A stretch of DNA of 64,000 nt from Aurelia coerulea (GCA_039566865.1 CM076949.1:12129501-12193500), one strand, 5' to 3'. Counted from the first letter of the stretch, positions 29,131 through 41,794 are shown. Translations and numbers: made by a program. Notes: generated from the sequence alone by a model not told the origin.

Positions 29131-31500
29131 TTATTTAGTTGAATTGAACTTTGAACTATTGACCTTATATTTGAACTTTGAACTCTGGATCGCCCTATGT
29201 ATTGTTTTTAGATATTCACGCTTTTCATGCTTCGTGCAACAGCCCGTAGCTATAAAGTTTCTGCCAGCCCTTTCTTCGGCATCACAACGCTTATCTACGA
29301 CCTCAAGAATAGATCTACACAGCAGCTGGCTGCAGTAAAGTTTATTTGGCATTTTGGCATGGCCTAACTTCTTTTTGCTTGGATTAGGCCTTCCGTTTTG
29401 CACAAGTGAAGACTTTATGGCTACGAGGACTTATAGATTGTAAGTTTATTATTAGATATTTATCCTTAGTTTCTTGTACGATTGCTGTTGTATTGACTCA
29501 ATTTTTGTCATGTTTACTGTTATTTCTACTTATATCATGTTGCTCTCGCTATTTAGGCCAAGAACGAACATTTGTTTTTGTATACTCAATTTAGAAATTA
29601 TTGTCGAGGTTCTTGTTATTTATGTTGCTTATTTATATTACTTTCCTACAATGTTTTTGGGTGTATTTTGATATATTAGAGATATATTCAGTAGTGTAAT
29701 TTACTTTATTTCCTTTAATAGTGAACCACCATCATTGTCATCATCATCGAGCAACCTTAGCACTTGGATTTTTGCTTTGTTTGTCTGCCTTTGGGAACTC
29801 GGTTGGTTTTTGGGAACTTGGTGCGTTCATCTAGCCTGTAGCACAGTTTGTCGGCTACACTTCACATGAAAGTAGACATCGACGAAAATGCTCAGAGGCT
29901 CAGTTTGTGATGCAGACAGCTGCGAAGGTATCATTAATAATATAGTAATAGGAATAGCAACCATAGAGATCAGTACCAAAGAAAGCGCATAGAAACACCA
30001 GCGATGCAATTTGCAGTAAGTATGAAAAAGGAGAGTGACGCTCTAGGACAGACTTCCGAAAACTGCCTGAATTAAAGTTGCCAATAGCTGCTCGCCAGTG
30101 GATGATATCACACAGGGTCATTCACATGTCCAATGACCCTTGACAGAGTTCCTCTGACATGTGCTTCATAAATATGTGTCGCTGCAAGAAAGAAACCGAA
30201 ACAAAGGGGAATGAAAACACACAATGACAACATGACACACACAAACAAAATGAGAAGCTTTGCAACAATTTTTGCGTTCGTAATAGCGAGGGGCAACTCA
30301 TGAATAATTGGCTAATCAAGTTTCGCGAGAAAAATCATCTTTGCCTCAGTGGAATACTTGAAAAAGCTCGCAAACAAACAAAAACATACAAAGAAGCAAA
30401 ATAGAGATGTTGATCTCTGGAGTGGAGACCTGCCTGAGCAAGAAGCCGCTTTTGGTAAAAGAGGCATCTTGAGATCCTGAAACTACTTTTTCCCCATCGG
30501 GAATATAAGGTTGTAAGAGAAGTGTCGACTTATTCAAGATTATTTACAGCTATCTTTTGAAATGAAATGCTCAATTTTTAGAAACAAAGAAAAGGTGATT
30601 TCACAGTGGCTATGATCAACTGGACTGAGATTAACGGGGGAATTGAAAGAGAAATCTACCACAATGAAAGTCATACGCTACAAGATAAACAACAACTACT
30701 ACAGGGCATCGAGCATTGCATAGCCTCTCCAACTGAAAAAAAACCTATGCTAAGCAAAACCTTCGAAACGACGTGAAAAAACCCAAAATGTTCGGCCAGT
30801 GGTTTGAAATCATTATCCCATTCACTTTTGCGAGATAAACCAGCTTAAAAGCAATCTGTCCCCTATTGTTCTGACCTTGGATACTGCTTTATTTACCTTA
30901 TTTACGCTGCCGCTAAATTCATGCATCACTGAGTCTCTATGACCCTGATTTCTTTGGATAAAGCGAATTAACACCGACTTTAGGAATATACAAAAGAGAT
31001 CTTTATCGATTTTATTTTCATTCATCGAAGGGGACAGATTGCCTTTAAACCAAAACCAGGCTATCGAAAGTTTCATTCAAAAAATTCCTTTATCAAAACA
31101 AGGAATCGAAAAATCGGGATTTATGGGTTACCAACTAGCCTGGTTTGGGTAAAAGCTGATTTAAATGCACAGTTCAAATAGGGTCGTTGGGCACTCCTTT
31201 AAATAAAATCGCATAAGGGTTTCTAGTTTAGTTTTCAGTCAGAGGAGACTCTTCAAGCGGCCAGAATGCTGCTGGTCATCAATTTCTTTAATGTCACAAT
31301 AAAAATTTTGATTGGAATAGAGAAAGGAACTTCATTTCAAAAACGATTTGTGATTGTTTGAGATTGCACCCGCTTATAAGATTCCACTGACTGAAAATTC
31401 CAGATCGTGCAAACTAGTGAACTAGTAACCCAAAATATAGTGGAAATTTAAAAGAAAAAGAATGATACCGACGAAAATTCTAAGCAAATATACTGATACT
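29131..31500. other. Intron sequence, no gene recognised
   Basis: Only short frames without family features. I see no splice-bounded coding segment and no clear repeat boundaries. Confidence 0.45.
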
Positions 31501-31525
31501 CAATGACAGATGACATAGGTTCAAA

Positions 31526-32296
31526 TTATTCCAAGAGTTTTTCCAGTTCCGCTTCGGTATTGAAGTAATGTAGGCTTTCATCAGTCATTTTCAAACCAAG
31601 ACGACAGTTTATGTCGGCGAAAGCATAATCAACTGCATCAATTGATTCCACTTGAGCAACTGCACTGGACAGGAGCTTTGCTCTGCGGGAAGTGAGGTCG
31701 AGAAATATCTTTGGGCCATTTAATGTCTTACGTGCGCGATAGACAGCCGTTCTTGTTGACCAATTTGTGAATTTAATGATGATTAATTGATGAAATGTGG
31801 GGGAACCTTGATCATTCTTGATTTCCTTCACTTGCCCAATACGATGAGCTCGATCGATGCTCTTGTCAGGAATTCGTACCTGCAATTTCGTGTCTTGTGG
31901 AAGAGGTATACCTATTAGCCTGAGGCATGCACGGCGACTGTATTGCTCAGAATCGTCAAGTTTGATTTCCATTTTGGATAGATGCTCTTGATACTTTTCA
32001 AGCTCCTTCTCCAATGACTCAACTCTGCTTTCAAGAGGATCAATTTTTGAATCGAGCTCCACAAAATGAGCTTCGTATAACTCCACTTTCGCTTCCAGTG
32101 CTGTGACTTGATTAACAAGCGGTTTCGTAACTTTTTCAATTTCTGATATCAGTGTGGATTCTAAATTTGCTTCCAAATCTGTCATGAACTTTGCCATTCG
32201 ATTATCTGTAATGAGGCCAGAATCACTGACAACTTCCTCAAGAACTTTTTTGATTTGTTCATCCGCTGCTCGAGCGGCACGAGTCCCCGATGTCAT
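31526..32296 (-). CDS. Orphan ORF1-like protein of a non-LTR retrotransposon
   Basis: The 256-residue ATG-started frame has a long heptad-rich coiled coil (about 40-118) ending KLDDSEQYSRRACLRLIGIP, then SIDRAHRIG and FHQLIIIKFTNWSTRTAVYRARKTL. This order (coiled coil, RRM-like fold with YSRR...LRI.G, DRAHR) is that of L1-type and other non-LTR ORF1 RNA-binding chaperones, which coat element RNA. The segment between GIP and DRAHRIG is shorter than usual, suggesting an internal deletion. No RT frame follows on this strand. It may be a 3'-truncated or non-autonomous element, or a captured copy. The frame is intact. Confidence 0.75.
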   Translation of the reverse strand: MTSGTRAARAADEQIKKVLEEVVSDSGLITDNRMAKFMTDLEANLESTLISEIEKVTKPLVNQVTALEAKVELYEAHFVELDSKIDPLESRVESLEKELEKYQEHLSKMEIKLDDSEQYSRRACLRLIGIPLPQDTKLQVRIPDKSIDRAHRIGQVKEIKNDQGSPTFHQLIIIKFTNWSTRTAVYRARKTLNGPKIFLDLTSRRAKLLSSAVAQVESIDAVDYAFADINCRLGLKMTDESLHYFNTEAELEKLLE

Positions 32297-32516
32297 TGCA
32301 CGTGTGTTCTTACTTAGGCCTGCTTCGTAAGCGTCGTTCCAACCAAAAAGAGCTCTTCACTTGCGGGTTTCCACAACCAATTCGTTAAAAACACCATCAA
32401 AAGCAATATTCAACATCGATGATATTATTAGATTAATGGTAGCCATTCACGAGCGCCACTGCTACGAAATTAGCCGGAGCTCATAGACTTACGTCCGGCA
32501 AATGATGTTGCAGGTC

Positions 32517-32700
32517 TCTTTATATATTTATCTTTATATATCATATGATGTATATCATATCATCATATATCATATATCATATATCATATATCATATATCA
32601 TATATCATATATCATATATCATATATCATATATCATATGATGTCATATCTTTATATATCATATCTTTATATATCATATCTTTATATATCATATGATGTAG
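32517..32700. repeat. (ATATC)n-type microsatellite
   Basis: Degenerate TATATCA units over about 180 bp, bounded on both sides by copies of GCAGGTCTCTTTAT (32508 and 32698). Translated frames are meaningless Tyr/Ile/Ser/His repeats. Confidence 0.95.
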
Positions 32701-33155
32701 CAGGTCTCTTTATGTATAATTAGCATTTTTTGCTATTTTTCAAAGCAATTTGTAATCAGTTTTAGCCAAAAATCGTTCTTGTTTGTGTACAAAATAAATA
32801 AATGCTGACATTGGCAAAATTATTAGTGTTATGAAGCAAAAATTTCAAAATAAAAATTACAAGGATATAATTCTTCTATCTTTCAAATCTAATATCAATA
32901 TGTTTTATCGATTTGGAGATACACAGCGACAAAGTTCATGTGGTTTTATTCCCAAATTAGCAACATTTGCTGACATCAGCACTTAATCACATGAAATAGA
33001 CAAAAACAAATTACGTCATCTCGTTTGCCTTATCGTGTTTGGTACTTGTGCCAAGTTTCAAGTCTCTAACATTTATGGTTCTGAGAATAAAGAGGGGGCA
33101 CTTTGTGTCCCCCTAGTCTCCCTAAAGTTCCAAAGCGCCTTGTCTGGGTTGGGAA

Positions 33156-33200
33156 AGGCTGATTTCCACTCACGGAATTCGGCTGAGTGGAAATCAGCCT
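33156..33200. repeat. Perfect hairpin, 17-bp arms
   Basis: AGGCTGATTTCCACTCA (33156-33172) is matched by its reverse complement at 33184-33200 with an 11-base loop. It could be the core of a small MITE. Confidence 0.85.
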
Positions 33201-33255
33201 TAAAGGGAATAAGCTGAGCTAAAAGATGAAATCTCATGGATTTATAAATAGCCTA

Positions 33256-33558
33256 CCAGGTGCCTCAAAAAAAATTACGCCCTTTTGACTGGAGAGAGCA
33301 GCAAAACGATAAGATATTAGGATTTAGTGAGTCCAAAGCTAAATTTGTTAATCTTCAACTTAAATGCACGTACATTGCATTTAGATATCGTCCATAAAAC
33401 ACCGGCGGTACGACTGCGTGAAGGCAAAATTTAGCTTGCATCTGAAACCAGAGGTTTCAAAAAAGGACCTGGCTATGATTTGATATCATGGGCATTTTGC
33501 AGAGCACCTACAAACATGAATTTTTTAGGATTGTATTTTGAAAAGAATTATGGACGTA
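33256..33558. mobile_element. Left part of a CCGGGTG-type mariner-like element, cut by an LTR-like repeat
   Basis: TA then CCAGGTGCCTCAAAA... and shared internal blocks (CTTTTGACT, AAGCTAAATTT..., AATGCACGTAC..., TTTTGAAAAGAATTAT) match the element at 48228-52138. The sequence breaks at TGTCACG (33559). Confidence 0.65.
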
Positions 33559-33815
33559 TGTCACGAACTGGTTCTTGGGAGAGATAAACTAATCTATGTT
33601 TCTTTATTCAATTTTTATTGTTAACAAAACCTTACGACTTCGAAGTGTAGAAACTTTTTAAAACATGAGGTACGCCACAACAACCAACCGCTAAAAAGTC
33701 TACTCTACTCCTACTTTCAAGTTAAAAGCATACTCTACCCCTACTCTCCTTTGTTCAGGTCTATTAAATATCAGTCATATAAAGATTACTAAAAATGCGT
33801 TACACCTCCCCCTAG
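33559..33815 (-). repeat. LTR-like sequence with adjacent polypurine stretch
   Basis: On the minus strand, TAGGGGGAGG (33806-33815) precedes TGTAACGC..., and the block ends ...CGTGACA, giving TG...CA ends as in a 3' LTR. Positions 33661-33805 recur at 47466-47612 in the same orientation. No gag-pol frame is attached, so family and extent are uncertain. Confidence 0.45.
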
Positions 33816-33953
33816 ATTCCATTTGCTCCATAAAGTAAATCCAATCTAAGAGAAAAGCGTCTCTCACCATTGCCGCAAACATCGCGGCGAGTTCCAGCTA
33901 CCAACTAGTTCTTTGTTCATGTTCAGCACCCCTTTATAATCTTCAACCCAGGC

Positions 33954-36001
33954 CTCTCTTCCCCGGCGGGTGCACTTCTATATAAAAGGTGATACACAAG
34001 CTTGTCTGAAGCTTTCCAAAATATACCCTTTTCACTGAGAAAAGTCTCAGCAGTTAGACCCTATTCACTGACATTTCATCGCAATGTTTTAGAAATTTAT
34101 ACCCCAATTTTGGAGAATCACTGACATGCCCTCCAGACGGTTTCCTTTAAATGTCACTATATTTAGCCCTTAAATACTGGAAATACTACTAACTACTCAA
34201 AATGGAGCAGAAAATGTGTATATCTCCATTACACATCCATACACTGAAGCACAAATATGGTTTGAGCCAGTATGGTATGGTTTCAGTTATTAACTCTACA
34301 AACTTCAGCAAAACTTTGGTTTTCTGCAATCAAAGCTGCCCACAGATTCCTTGATTGATGTATTTCCTGCACTATGGAAACCATTCACTATAAATTAATA
34401 AGATTTCATTTGGAACTCATTTTCATTACATTACATGCATCCCATTTATTTACTTTGCATTTAGGATTTAGGATGTTATTGATATGATGTTGTGTAAAAG
34501 TATGGTAACACGCATTGAGTACATTGCATCTTTTTAAAAGCATTAAGAATTTTATTTATTTTCAAGGAAATTGTAAACAAATCTGCTGCCCTCTCTTGAT
34601 CTGATCTGGACTGCTGATGACCACCAAAAAATCGAACTTTCAAATTTATAGGCCTAGGGGGTAACCATCTTACCTATGGCACTATACCAAATTGCACTGA
34701 AACATGTAGCAGCGGCAAAAAATGACACGTTCCTCTGGCTTTCCCTCAGCAATTTTTGTTCATTAACATCATTAACTGCGTAAGGAACCTCATCAGCTTA
34801 TCTTAGCTCTTAAAATTACTTCAAATGAAATGTAGCAGCGATACATCCTCTTCCTTTTTCCCGCGTTTTTTCACTAAGCCTCGAATTGCAAAAGAGGCTG
34901 TTGCTTCCATGAAAAGATGGCTGTGTGTCAGAAAGTAGAAAGGGCAGAGTCTGTTTATATCGTAACAACTTTCAAGTGAATACTGCACTACCATGAAGTT
35001 ACCTGTGGTAACATGTTTTAGTATGAAGATGCCTCTACCTATGCAACTCTGAGAAGATGTTTCCCATCAAACAAAACTGAAAATCTACTGAATGAAAAGC
35101 TGATCAAAACAGATCAAAACTGACGACTGAGAGAGAAGCAAAAGAAAATAATCAAAGAGAGAGGCAACGTAGAACGCTTTTTCTACCTGAAACAGCAGTG
35201 ATGCCAGTCAGAAATACAGACTTATTATCCATTTTGTCACCAAGGAAATCATAATATCGGTTTTGATACAACCATATACACAATAATGTTATTTTATGGA
35301 ACTGCAGATTGGAGCATTAGAGCACTTCTCGATATATAACATTTTCCAGATCAAAGTTGACTGATTTGCCATTAGTTTAGGCCTGATCTGATACATCAAG
35401 CACATGACTACTGCAAGTATCACCCACTGTACTAAAATGGCTTTACCTAATGGAAAGGAAACACAACCAACACCATTTCAAGAATCTGCATGTTAGCTAC
35501 TACTTGCCTTTGAATATTGTTCAACAGTTGCTGGGTTTTATCCCCTTTTCTACACCTGAATACATAGAACTACTGATGACTTGCTATTATTGAGAAAGCT
35601 ATGCCTAGATTTTTATTAGACTTCAATTGAGGAATTTGATCTGGCCAAAACAAAGAGAGTTTCATCACCAAGTCCTCAAGTGTTTTGTATTCAACATTGT
35701 ACAGAAAAAGTCTATTATAATTCATGACTTTGAAATCATTCAACATCAAGTTTATTGCACGTAATGACTAGTAAATTGTAACTCACAAGAGGAAACCATC
35801 AACAAAAACCTTATTCTTGAAATTAGTTGTTTTTAATCAAGTATCTTTTTAAAATCTGCTGACCAAATTGTAAAATAACCCCCCTTTTTTCTAAATCCTA
35901 GGTCCTAGGATTTGAACATTTTTTCACCCTATCTCAGTGAATTTACAGACAAGCTTGCGTATCACCTTTTATATAGAAGTGCACCCGCCGGGCTCTCTTC
36001 C
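33954..36001. mobile_element. Non-autonomous TIR element with 9-bp TSD (MULE-like)
   Basis: The ends are inverted repeats of about 45 bp: CCGGCGGGTGCACTTCTATA from 33963, with its complement ending at 35992. They are flanked by the exact 9-bp repeat CTCTCTTCC (33954-33962 and 35993-36001). The 2.0-kb interior has no frame above about 60 codons. A 9-bp TSD fits Mutator-like transposition (inference). Confidence 0.82.
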
Positions 36002-36423
36002 AAGAGCCTTCTCTGGGATCACAAAAAAACCTTTCGAGTCCCACATCTTGGGCACTTCATTGAAGTAGGGCAACTGAAAGAAACTCTAATAATGTACAGC
36101 AGTGAGAATCCGCATTGTATCTCCCTTGGTAACTCAGAACATCCAATCAAAGCAACACAACTGGCAACTGAAAACGCTCTTTTTTTTACTGAGTCCTCTC
36201 TCAACCAAACAAATAATCAAAAATACAGGAGTCCATATCTCAACCAACGTTGTTAATAGAAGAATATTTTGTTTCATTTCGAATATAATCACCATATTTA
36301 CAAACTAGGCGTGACTTCTTCTTCTTTTTTTTAATTCTTTATACACGTAATGCCTTCAGCTACAAAGATAACTTACAAAATAAATACATAATTATATGCA
36401 TAGTAGATTGATTTAAGAATATA

Positions 36424-37029
36424 TACCGGGTGCGCCAAAATAAACTATGCACGTTTGGCAGGCCATAATAAATCGTACAATGGACCGATTTTGAAGAGTT
36501 ATGACTTAATCGTTAGCAGAAACACTGAATTAGATACTGAGATGTTTTGCAAATCATTCAATTTTCAGTTTTTAGAGCTAGAAGCGAGTTTCCTAAAATG
36601 TTAGTTTTCAAAAACACTTAAAACGATCAAAAATGATCGATCAAGTTTTCTAAAGAATCGACATGAATGGACTAAGAGAGAACTTGTTCGTGGTGATTTG
36701 CGATTTAGAAATCGACCAATTGTACTCTGCTGTACGAGAGTTCGTACTAAACCCCAAATCCCCTTGAAAGCGTTTTCTCTTTATTCATTCATGTTGAATC
36801 TTTTAAAATTTGATCGACGTTTTTGATCGTTTTCAATGTTCTCGAAAACAAAAATTTTAAGAAACTTGCTTTTGGCTCTGAAAACTGAAAACGAAAAAAT
36901 TTGCAAAAAGTCCCAGAATCTAATTCGGGCTTTCTGCTAAAGATTAAGTCATGAATCTTCAAAATCGGTCCAGTGTACGATTTATTGTGGCCTGCCAAAT
37001 GTGAATAGTTTATTTTGGTGCACCCGGTA
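36424..37029. mobile_element. Foldback MITE, TIR CCGGGTGCGCC, TA target
   Basis: Element 36426-37027 starts CCGGGTGCGCCAAAATAAAC and ends GTTTATTTTGGTGCACCCGG, with TA on each side. Imperfect inverted arms extend about 240 bp inward, leaving a loop of about 110 bp. It resembles Tc1/mariner-derived MITEs; no transposase. Confidence 0.82.
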
Positions 37030-37342
37030 CATAAGTAAATGTGTCTAGATGCTGTTCTTCGAGGGTACTTCTGCTAATTGCTATTGAATCCTTCCAATAA
37101 GCTGGATGATATATGACTATCATCGAACCAGAGCGTTTCGCCGTTTTTTAGCTCTACGAAATATTTTGCTTCCTACCGACCTTTGTCATTTCTCGTTCTC
37201 ATCTTGTCAAGGACTTTGACAACGTCCAAACCTACTTTCTCGAGATTTTCCGCTGTATCTTGTTTCAAACGATTGATATGGACGACCGGATGTCTACGAG
37301 AGTCTCCCATTTTCAGCTTTACATTTTCATTTGAAACGATTT

Positions 37343-37462
37343 CTTTAATTTAATTTAATTTAATTTAATTTGATTTGATTTGATTTGATTTGATTTGATT
37401 TGATTTAATTTAATTTGATTTGATTTAATTTAATTTAATTTAATTCAATTTTAATTTTAATT
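37343..37462. repeat. Pentanucleotide satellite (TTTAA/TTTGA)n, left block
   Basis: Homogeneous runs of TTTAA alternate with runs of TTTGA. The array continues at 38350 on the other side of a TTAA-target element, so that element sits inside the array. Confidence 0.95.
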
Positions 37463-38349
37463 TTAACCCTAATCCTACCGGGGGGGGGGGTGTTTTCCAC
37501 CCCCCCTGTCGGTTTTTTGCAGAGCATTCTTTAACGACAAAAGCTATGACCCTCAAACTCTCTGACAATTACTAATTATCTATTAGCTACATTTTGACAA
37601 TTAAATTTGTGAACAATAGGTGTCACGTGACACGTGACACTACCATATTTGGAGCAAGGTATTGGAAAAATTAATGATATTGATATTTTTACTCCCAGAA
37701 TTAGTTCCAAATGTTGACTATTGTACTTTAAAAGAATCAGCAAGCAATTAGCTTTCTATTGTTGTCAATAACAATGGAATTTGCTGACGTCAGCATTCTT
37801 AAATGATGACGTCACTCGGGCCGCCATTTTGGGTCATTTTGGCAAATTTTGAAGTTTTTTCCAACAGATTTTGTTAAAAATGCATAGAATTGCGTTATGC
37901 AATACTTTAAAAGCATTTTGAGCCAATTATTATCAATTTTTGGCTGAAAAACACAGTTTTTAGTTATGACGTCATTAATTTTTGTCGTTTTCTTCCAAAA
38001 TAACAGTCTAAAAACGCCTCTATGCATCAAATTTGAATTGGAAATGAATAATACGCCAAATAAGAATGGAAAAAGTCATTCACATTACCTTTATTCCGTT
38101 TTTACAACAAATAATCCGGAAAACCAAATATTTTGACATTTTCTGGCATTATGACGTCATAGTGACGTCACCTAATGAGGTGGCCACGCCCAAAACTACC
38201 AATCGGCTAAGAATAGTTAGGACTACGCCCTTGCCAAGTTTCAATGATTTCCCATTAGTCTACGGCTATTTATAGAGGGGGGGTGGAAAGCACCCCCCCC
38301 CCCCCCCGGCTATGTTAGATCAAAAAAAGCCCGGTAGGATTAGGGTTAG
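37463..38349. mobile_element. piggyBac-like non-autonomous element 1
   Basis: The TIRs are CCCTAATCCTACCGGG (37467 on) and its complement ending at 38345. The left flank is TTAA (37463-37466), and TTAG follows the right end, one base off a TTAA duplication. Just inside the ends are G/C homopolymers. The CCCT start and TTAA target match piggyBac superfamily habits. No transposase frame. Confidence 0.75.
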
Positions 38350-38583
38350 TTTAATTTAATTTAATTTGATTTGATTTGATTTGATTTGATTTGATTTAAT
38401 TTAATTTAATTTAATTTAATTTAATTTAATTTGATTTGATTTGATTTGATTTGATTTAATTTAATTTAATTTAATTTAATTTCAATTTTAATTTTAATTT
38501 TAATTTAATTTAATTTAATTTAATTTAATTTAATTTAATTCAATTTAATTTAACTTAACTTAATTTCATTTCATTTCATTTAA
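38350..38583. repeat. Pentanucleotide satellite (TTTAA/TTTGA)n, right block
   Basis: Continuation of the array with alternating TTTAA and TTTGA blocks, degenerating to TTTCA units at the right edge. Confidence 0.95.
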
Positions 38584-39316
38584 GGTAGTGTACCACTCGA
38601 AAATATAGCTTCTCTGTTTCATGTCCTAATTGATTTGTAATCACTGTACTAGGACAACTTTTCATGGGAAATCCGAATTCATGGGTAGTTTTTGGGTGTG
38701 GCTCTTTGTTTCAATGGTAACCATGAGACAATAGAAATATGCTCCCTTCCTTTTGGTCTTCCCTCATTTTATGAGGAAGTGATAGATTTGAACATACTGC
38801 ATATCAAATTGCTCCTTAGGGCCTAGGGAGTGCAACCATGACTTTACTAAAGCATTCTGCATTTTTTATTGCACTTACAGCAAATTAACCTGAAAACGTC
38901 AACAATTGAAATGTGGGGTAACTTTTGATAAGTCATAACTCTTTACAACTACAATGAATCAAAAATCTGGAATCATGGGTGCATTCTCAACTTTCCAAGG
39001 AAGAGAATGATGTATAGTTTGTCTATGTAGGTTACTCCTGTCAAAAATGAGGGAAAAACCAATCAGCAGTTGACTGCGGAAATTGCGATTTGAGAAAATG
39101 CAGTTTAAAAATCAGAAAGTAATTTTATTTATGGTAAACCAGTTCCCAGTCGCCAAAACGTTTTTTCTGTGTATGTTTATATAATCAGATATGCTTTAGG
39201 AACAAAATGAAATGTTGCACCAAATGATTTCATGAAATAGTGTAAATTTGTGTGTTATTTTCTGCTGATAACAGGCTAGAATGTTGATTGAGTGTCATAC
39301 AATGACATATGATCAA
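38584..39316. other. 3' flank of the Mutator-like transposase gene
   Basis: No coding motif. This stretch is probably the 3' untranslated and terminal part of the transposon encoding 39317-41148. I could not pair a terminal inverted repeat across the gene. Confidence 0.4.
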
Positions 39317-41148
39317 TTAGCAAAAATCTCCTGCTGCATAGGTAGTTCCTTCCTGCTGTTTCTGCCTCACTTCTTTTACAACGTTTTTGTATTTAAGTTG
39401 TTTTCTTCTTTTTTTGGCATCTTGACTGGATGCTTTTTCTGCTAATTTGAGCCTCTTCACAGACTTTGCCCTCATTGCGGACTGCATGTAGTCACCTTCC
39501 TCAATTCCTAAACATTTGCATAGCAATGTCTTGAAAGTAGCTCCCATTGAAAATTGACAACTTGCCATAGCTACAGCAGTTTCAATTGTGTGCCTTCCAA
39601 CATAGACAGATTTGGGACATATCTTCCAAACAACATTGTGGAATGACTCGTTACTATTTTGTGTCTTCCCACGGACACATCTTTGCAAAAGAGCATCATC
39701 TGATAATCGGCAAAATAGTGGGACAAGCTGTTTTCCAACTTCTGCTGGCAAAGTTTCATGCTCCTTGTGGCTGTTGGGCTGTCTTTCATTTGCAATATCC
39801 CTCTGCCAAAAGCACCATGATGTTGGACCTGGGGGGCAATGCATGTGTTTTGGCGTGTCATCTGATGAGGTCATGTGAAACAAAATGGCAAAGATGCGTT
39901 TCTTCAGCAACGCAAGATCATTTGCATTTTCCTTTACAGCTTTACCATAATAATTTTGTATTTTGAGGATCTTGTCTTTTGTCAATTTCCCCCTTCCTGA
40001 AATGGGATTCCCTCCAGCTTTAGATGCATCAACCAGTTTCCCCAGACCAGTCCCCATTCTCTTTGAAATGTGGTTGATGCAATCTTCTTTTTCTAGCTTC
40101 TTGTCCTTGCCATATACCTCATCCCCAGAAACTGCATCAAACGATTTGCTGTCTCCATCGCATAGCATGGTTGTATATCTTAAATTTGACCTCTCTACTG
40201 ATCTGCTCCACAACCTTTTGGCACATTCCACTTCCATGGCATTAGATGTCTGCATGCTTGGCTTTCCATTCATCACTGGTCTCTTCATTCTCAGCAATTT
40301 TACATTTAATACAAAAATTTGAGAGGACTTCATAGTCAATGGGGAGTCCTGTATTCAATTCAATAACAGCAGCTATTCCATTATGCGAGGAATGGCCTCT
40401 CTTCTGCCATGATCCATCATAGGAAACTGCGATGTCAAGGATTCCATCTTCATCTGGTTGAACCCCATCTTCAGCATACGATTGAAAAATTGCCTCTACA
40501 GATTCTTCTGACACTTTCCTGAAAGCTTGTTTGCTGGCTTCCTCCAGTTTTTTCTGTGCTTTCTGGTAAGCATTTTTACTTAAAAAATTTGCAATATTCA
40601 TAGTGCCACACCAATCACTCATTGCAGAATAACCACAACCAATGCCCCTGAAAGCAACTGTAGCAAGGAGGTTGACTTCAAATGGTGATCTTGTGGACAT
40701 TGAATTTCCAACTCTCTTGCAAAGATGACCATCATGTAATACATGATTGCAGCTTTTGCATGACAACTTTGAGCTTGCTGCAAATCCCAAAGACTGCTCG
40801 TCAAATATTTCGAGTCTGACATCATGTCCTAAACATTGTGGGCACATAACTTCGTTAAATAATTCTTGTAAACATGATTTCTGTACAATTATATAGCAGT
40901 CACTATCCCTTTCGGTTCCTTGAAGAGGCTTTGAAATATCTAGGTTCATTGTTGGGTGCTTCAAACAACGTGTTTTGATCAGCATGTTCATTTTCCTGTC
41001 GATGGCCTAGCACTTCTCCCTCTTCCACATCCGCTGTCTGGTCTATCTCCGGAAGAGCATTTTTCCCTTTCGTATTCAACTTCTTGTTCTTTCTACGGCC
41101 CAAGAATGGCTTTCGAGTTCGGAACTTTACTTTACCCATTCTAAACAA
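39317..41148 (-). pseudogene. Mutator-like transposase, two frame breaks
   Basis: Three minus-strand frames collectively encode one transposase. 40903-41148 gives a basic N-terminus (MGKVKFRTRKPFLGRRKNKK). 40242-40991 has a zinc-binding-like set (CPQC...CKSC...C), then ISYDGSW-like AVSYDGSWQKRGHSSHNG (first catalytic Asp). 39317-40339 has TMLCDGDSKSFDAV (second Asp) and KTQNSNESFHNVVW (probable catalytic Glu). These match the Mutator-like transposase domain proteins common in cnidarians. The frame changes once near 40945. It changes again near 40250, where about a dozen residues around the expected CxxNH region also seem missing. This copy is therefore probably inactive, though most of the protein is open. 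Confidence 0.78.
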
Positions 41149-41686
41149 TATTTTCTTTGACTATTACAGTGTAACAAAGTTCGTGATCTTGATATTGCAG
41201 TTGTTTATTGTGAAACATGGCCGCTCTTGCTTATCAGCTGATTGAACGAAACGTATCAACCAATAGGAGGGCTCCTTTTTCGATAGTTGGCCAATCAGAT
41301 TGGAGATGTCCAAGATGGCTGCCAGTCAACAGATAGAGCATTGTTATTTGACCAATGAAAAACAACCAAAGAACAATATGGAGATGTCAGTAACACAGAG
41401 ACCATAATGTCAGCTAGCAAGAGGGAGAAATTTGCTATTGATCAGTACCTTGGGCTAGAAGGTGGCTGCAAGTATGGTCGCACAGAGGGGAAGCGTAAGA
41501 TGGGCACGAGAAGAGAAAATTTCTGATCGATTATCATGTAAACAACAACTAGGTCGTACAAAATGCTTTGCTGAATGGAAATAGGTATAATTTTGGTAAA
41601 AAACTGCTTCAATCTCAAAACTACACAAGTGAATGGGGAGGCTGGAAGAAAAATCACAAAATTGCATTTTCTCCCAAAATTCAATA
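41149..41686. other. 5' flank of the Mutator-like gene
   Basis: No coding sequence recognised. It may hold the promoter and 5' terminal repeat of the transposon. Confidence 0.35.
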
Positions 41687-41794
41687 TTTTCATTTCATTT
41701 CATTTCATTTCATTTCATTTCATTTCATTTCATTTCATTTCATTTCATTTCATTTCATTTCATTTCATTTCATTTCATTTCATTTCATTTCATT
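41687..41794. repeat. (TTTCA)n microsatellite
   Basis: About 21 units of CATTT. Its right end merges into a palindrome. Confidence 0.97.

Noticed and set aside
29827..30537. Several small hydrophobic minus-strand frames
   Set aside because: Overlapping short frames in AT-rich DNA with no start context, splice evidence or similarity between them.
35912..36256. 114-codon plus-strand frame
   Set aside because: Its first third is the terminal inverted repeat of the 33963-35992 element; the rest matches no family I know.
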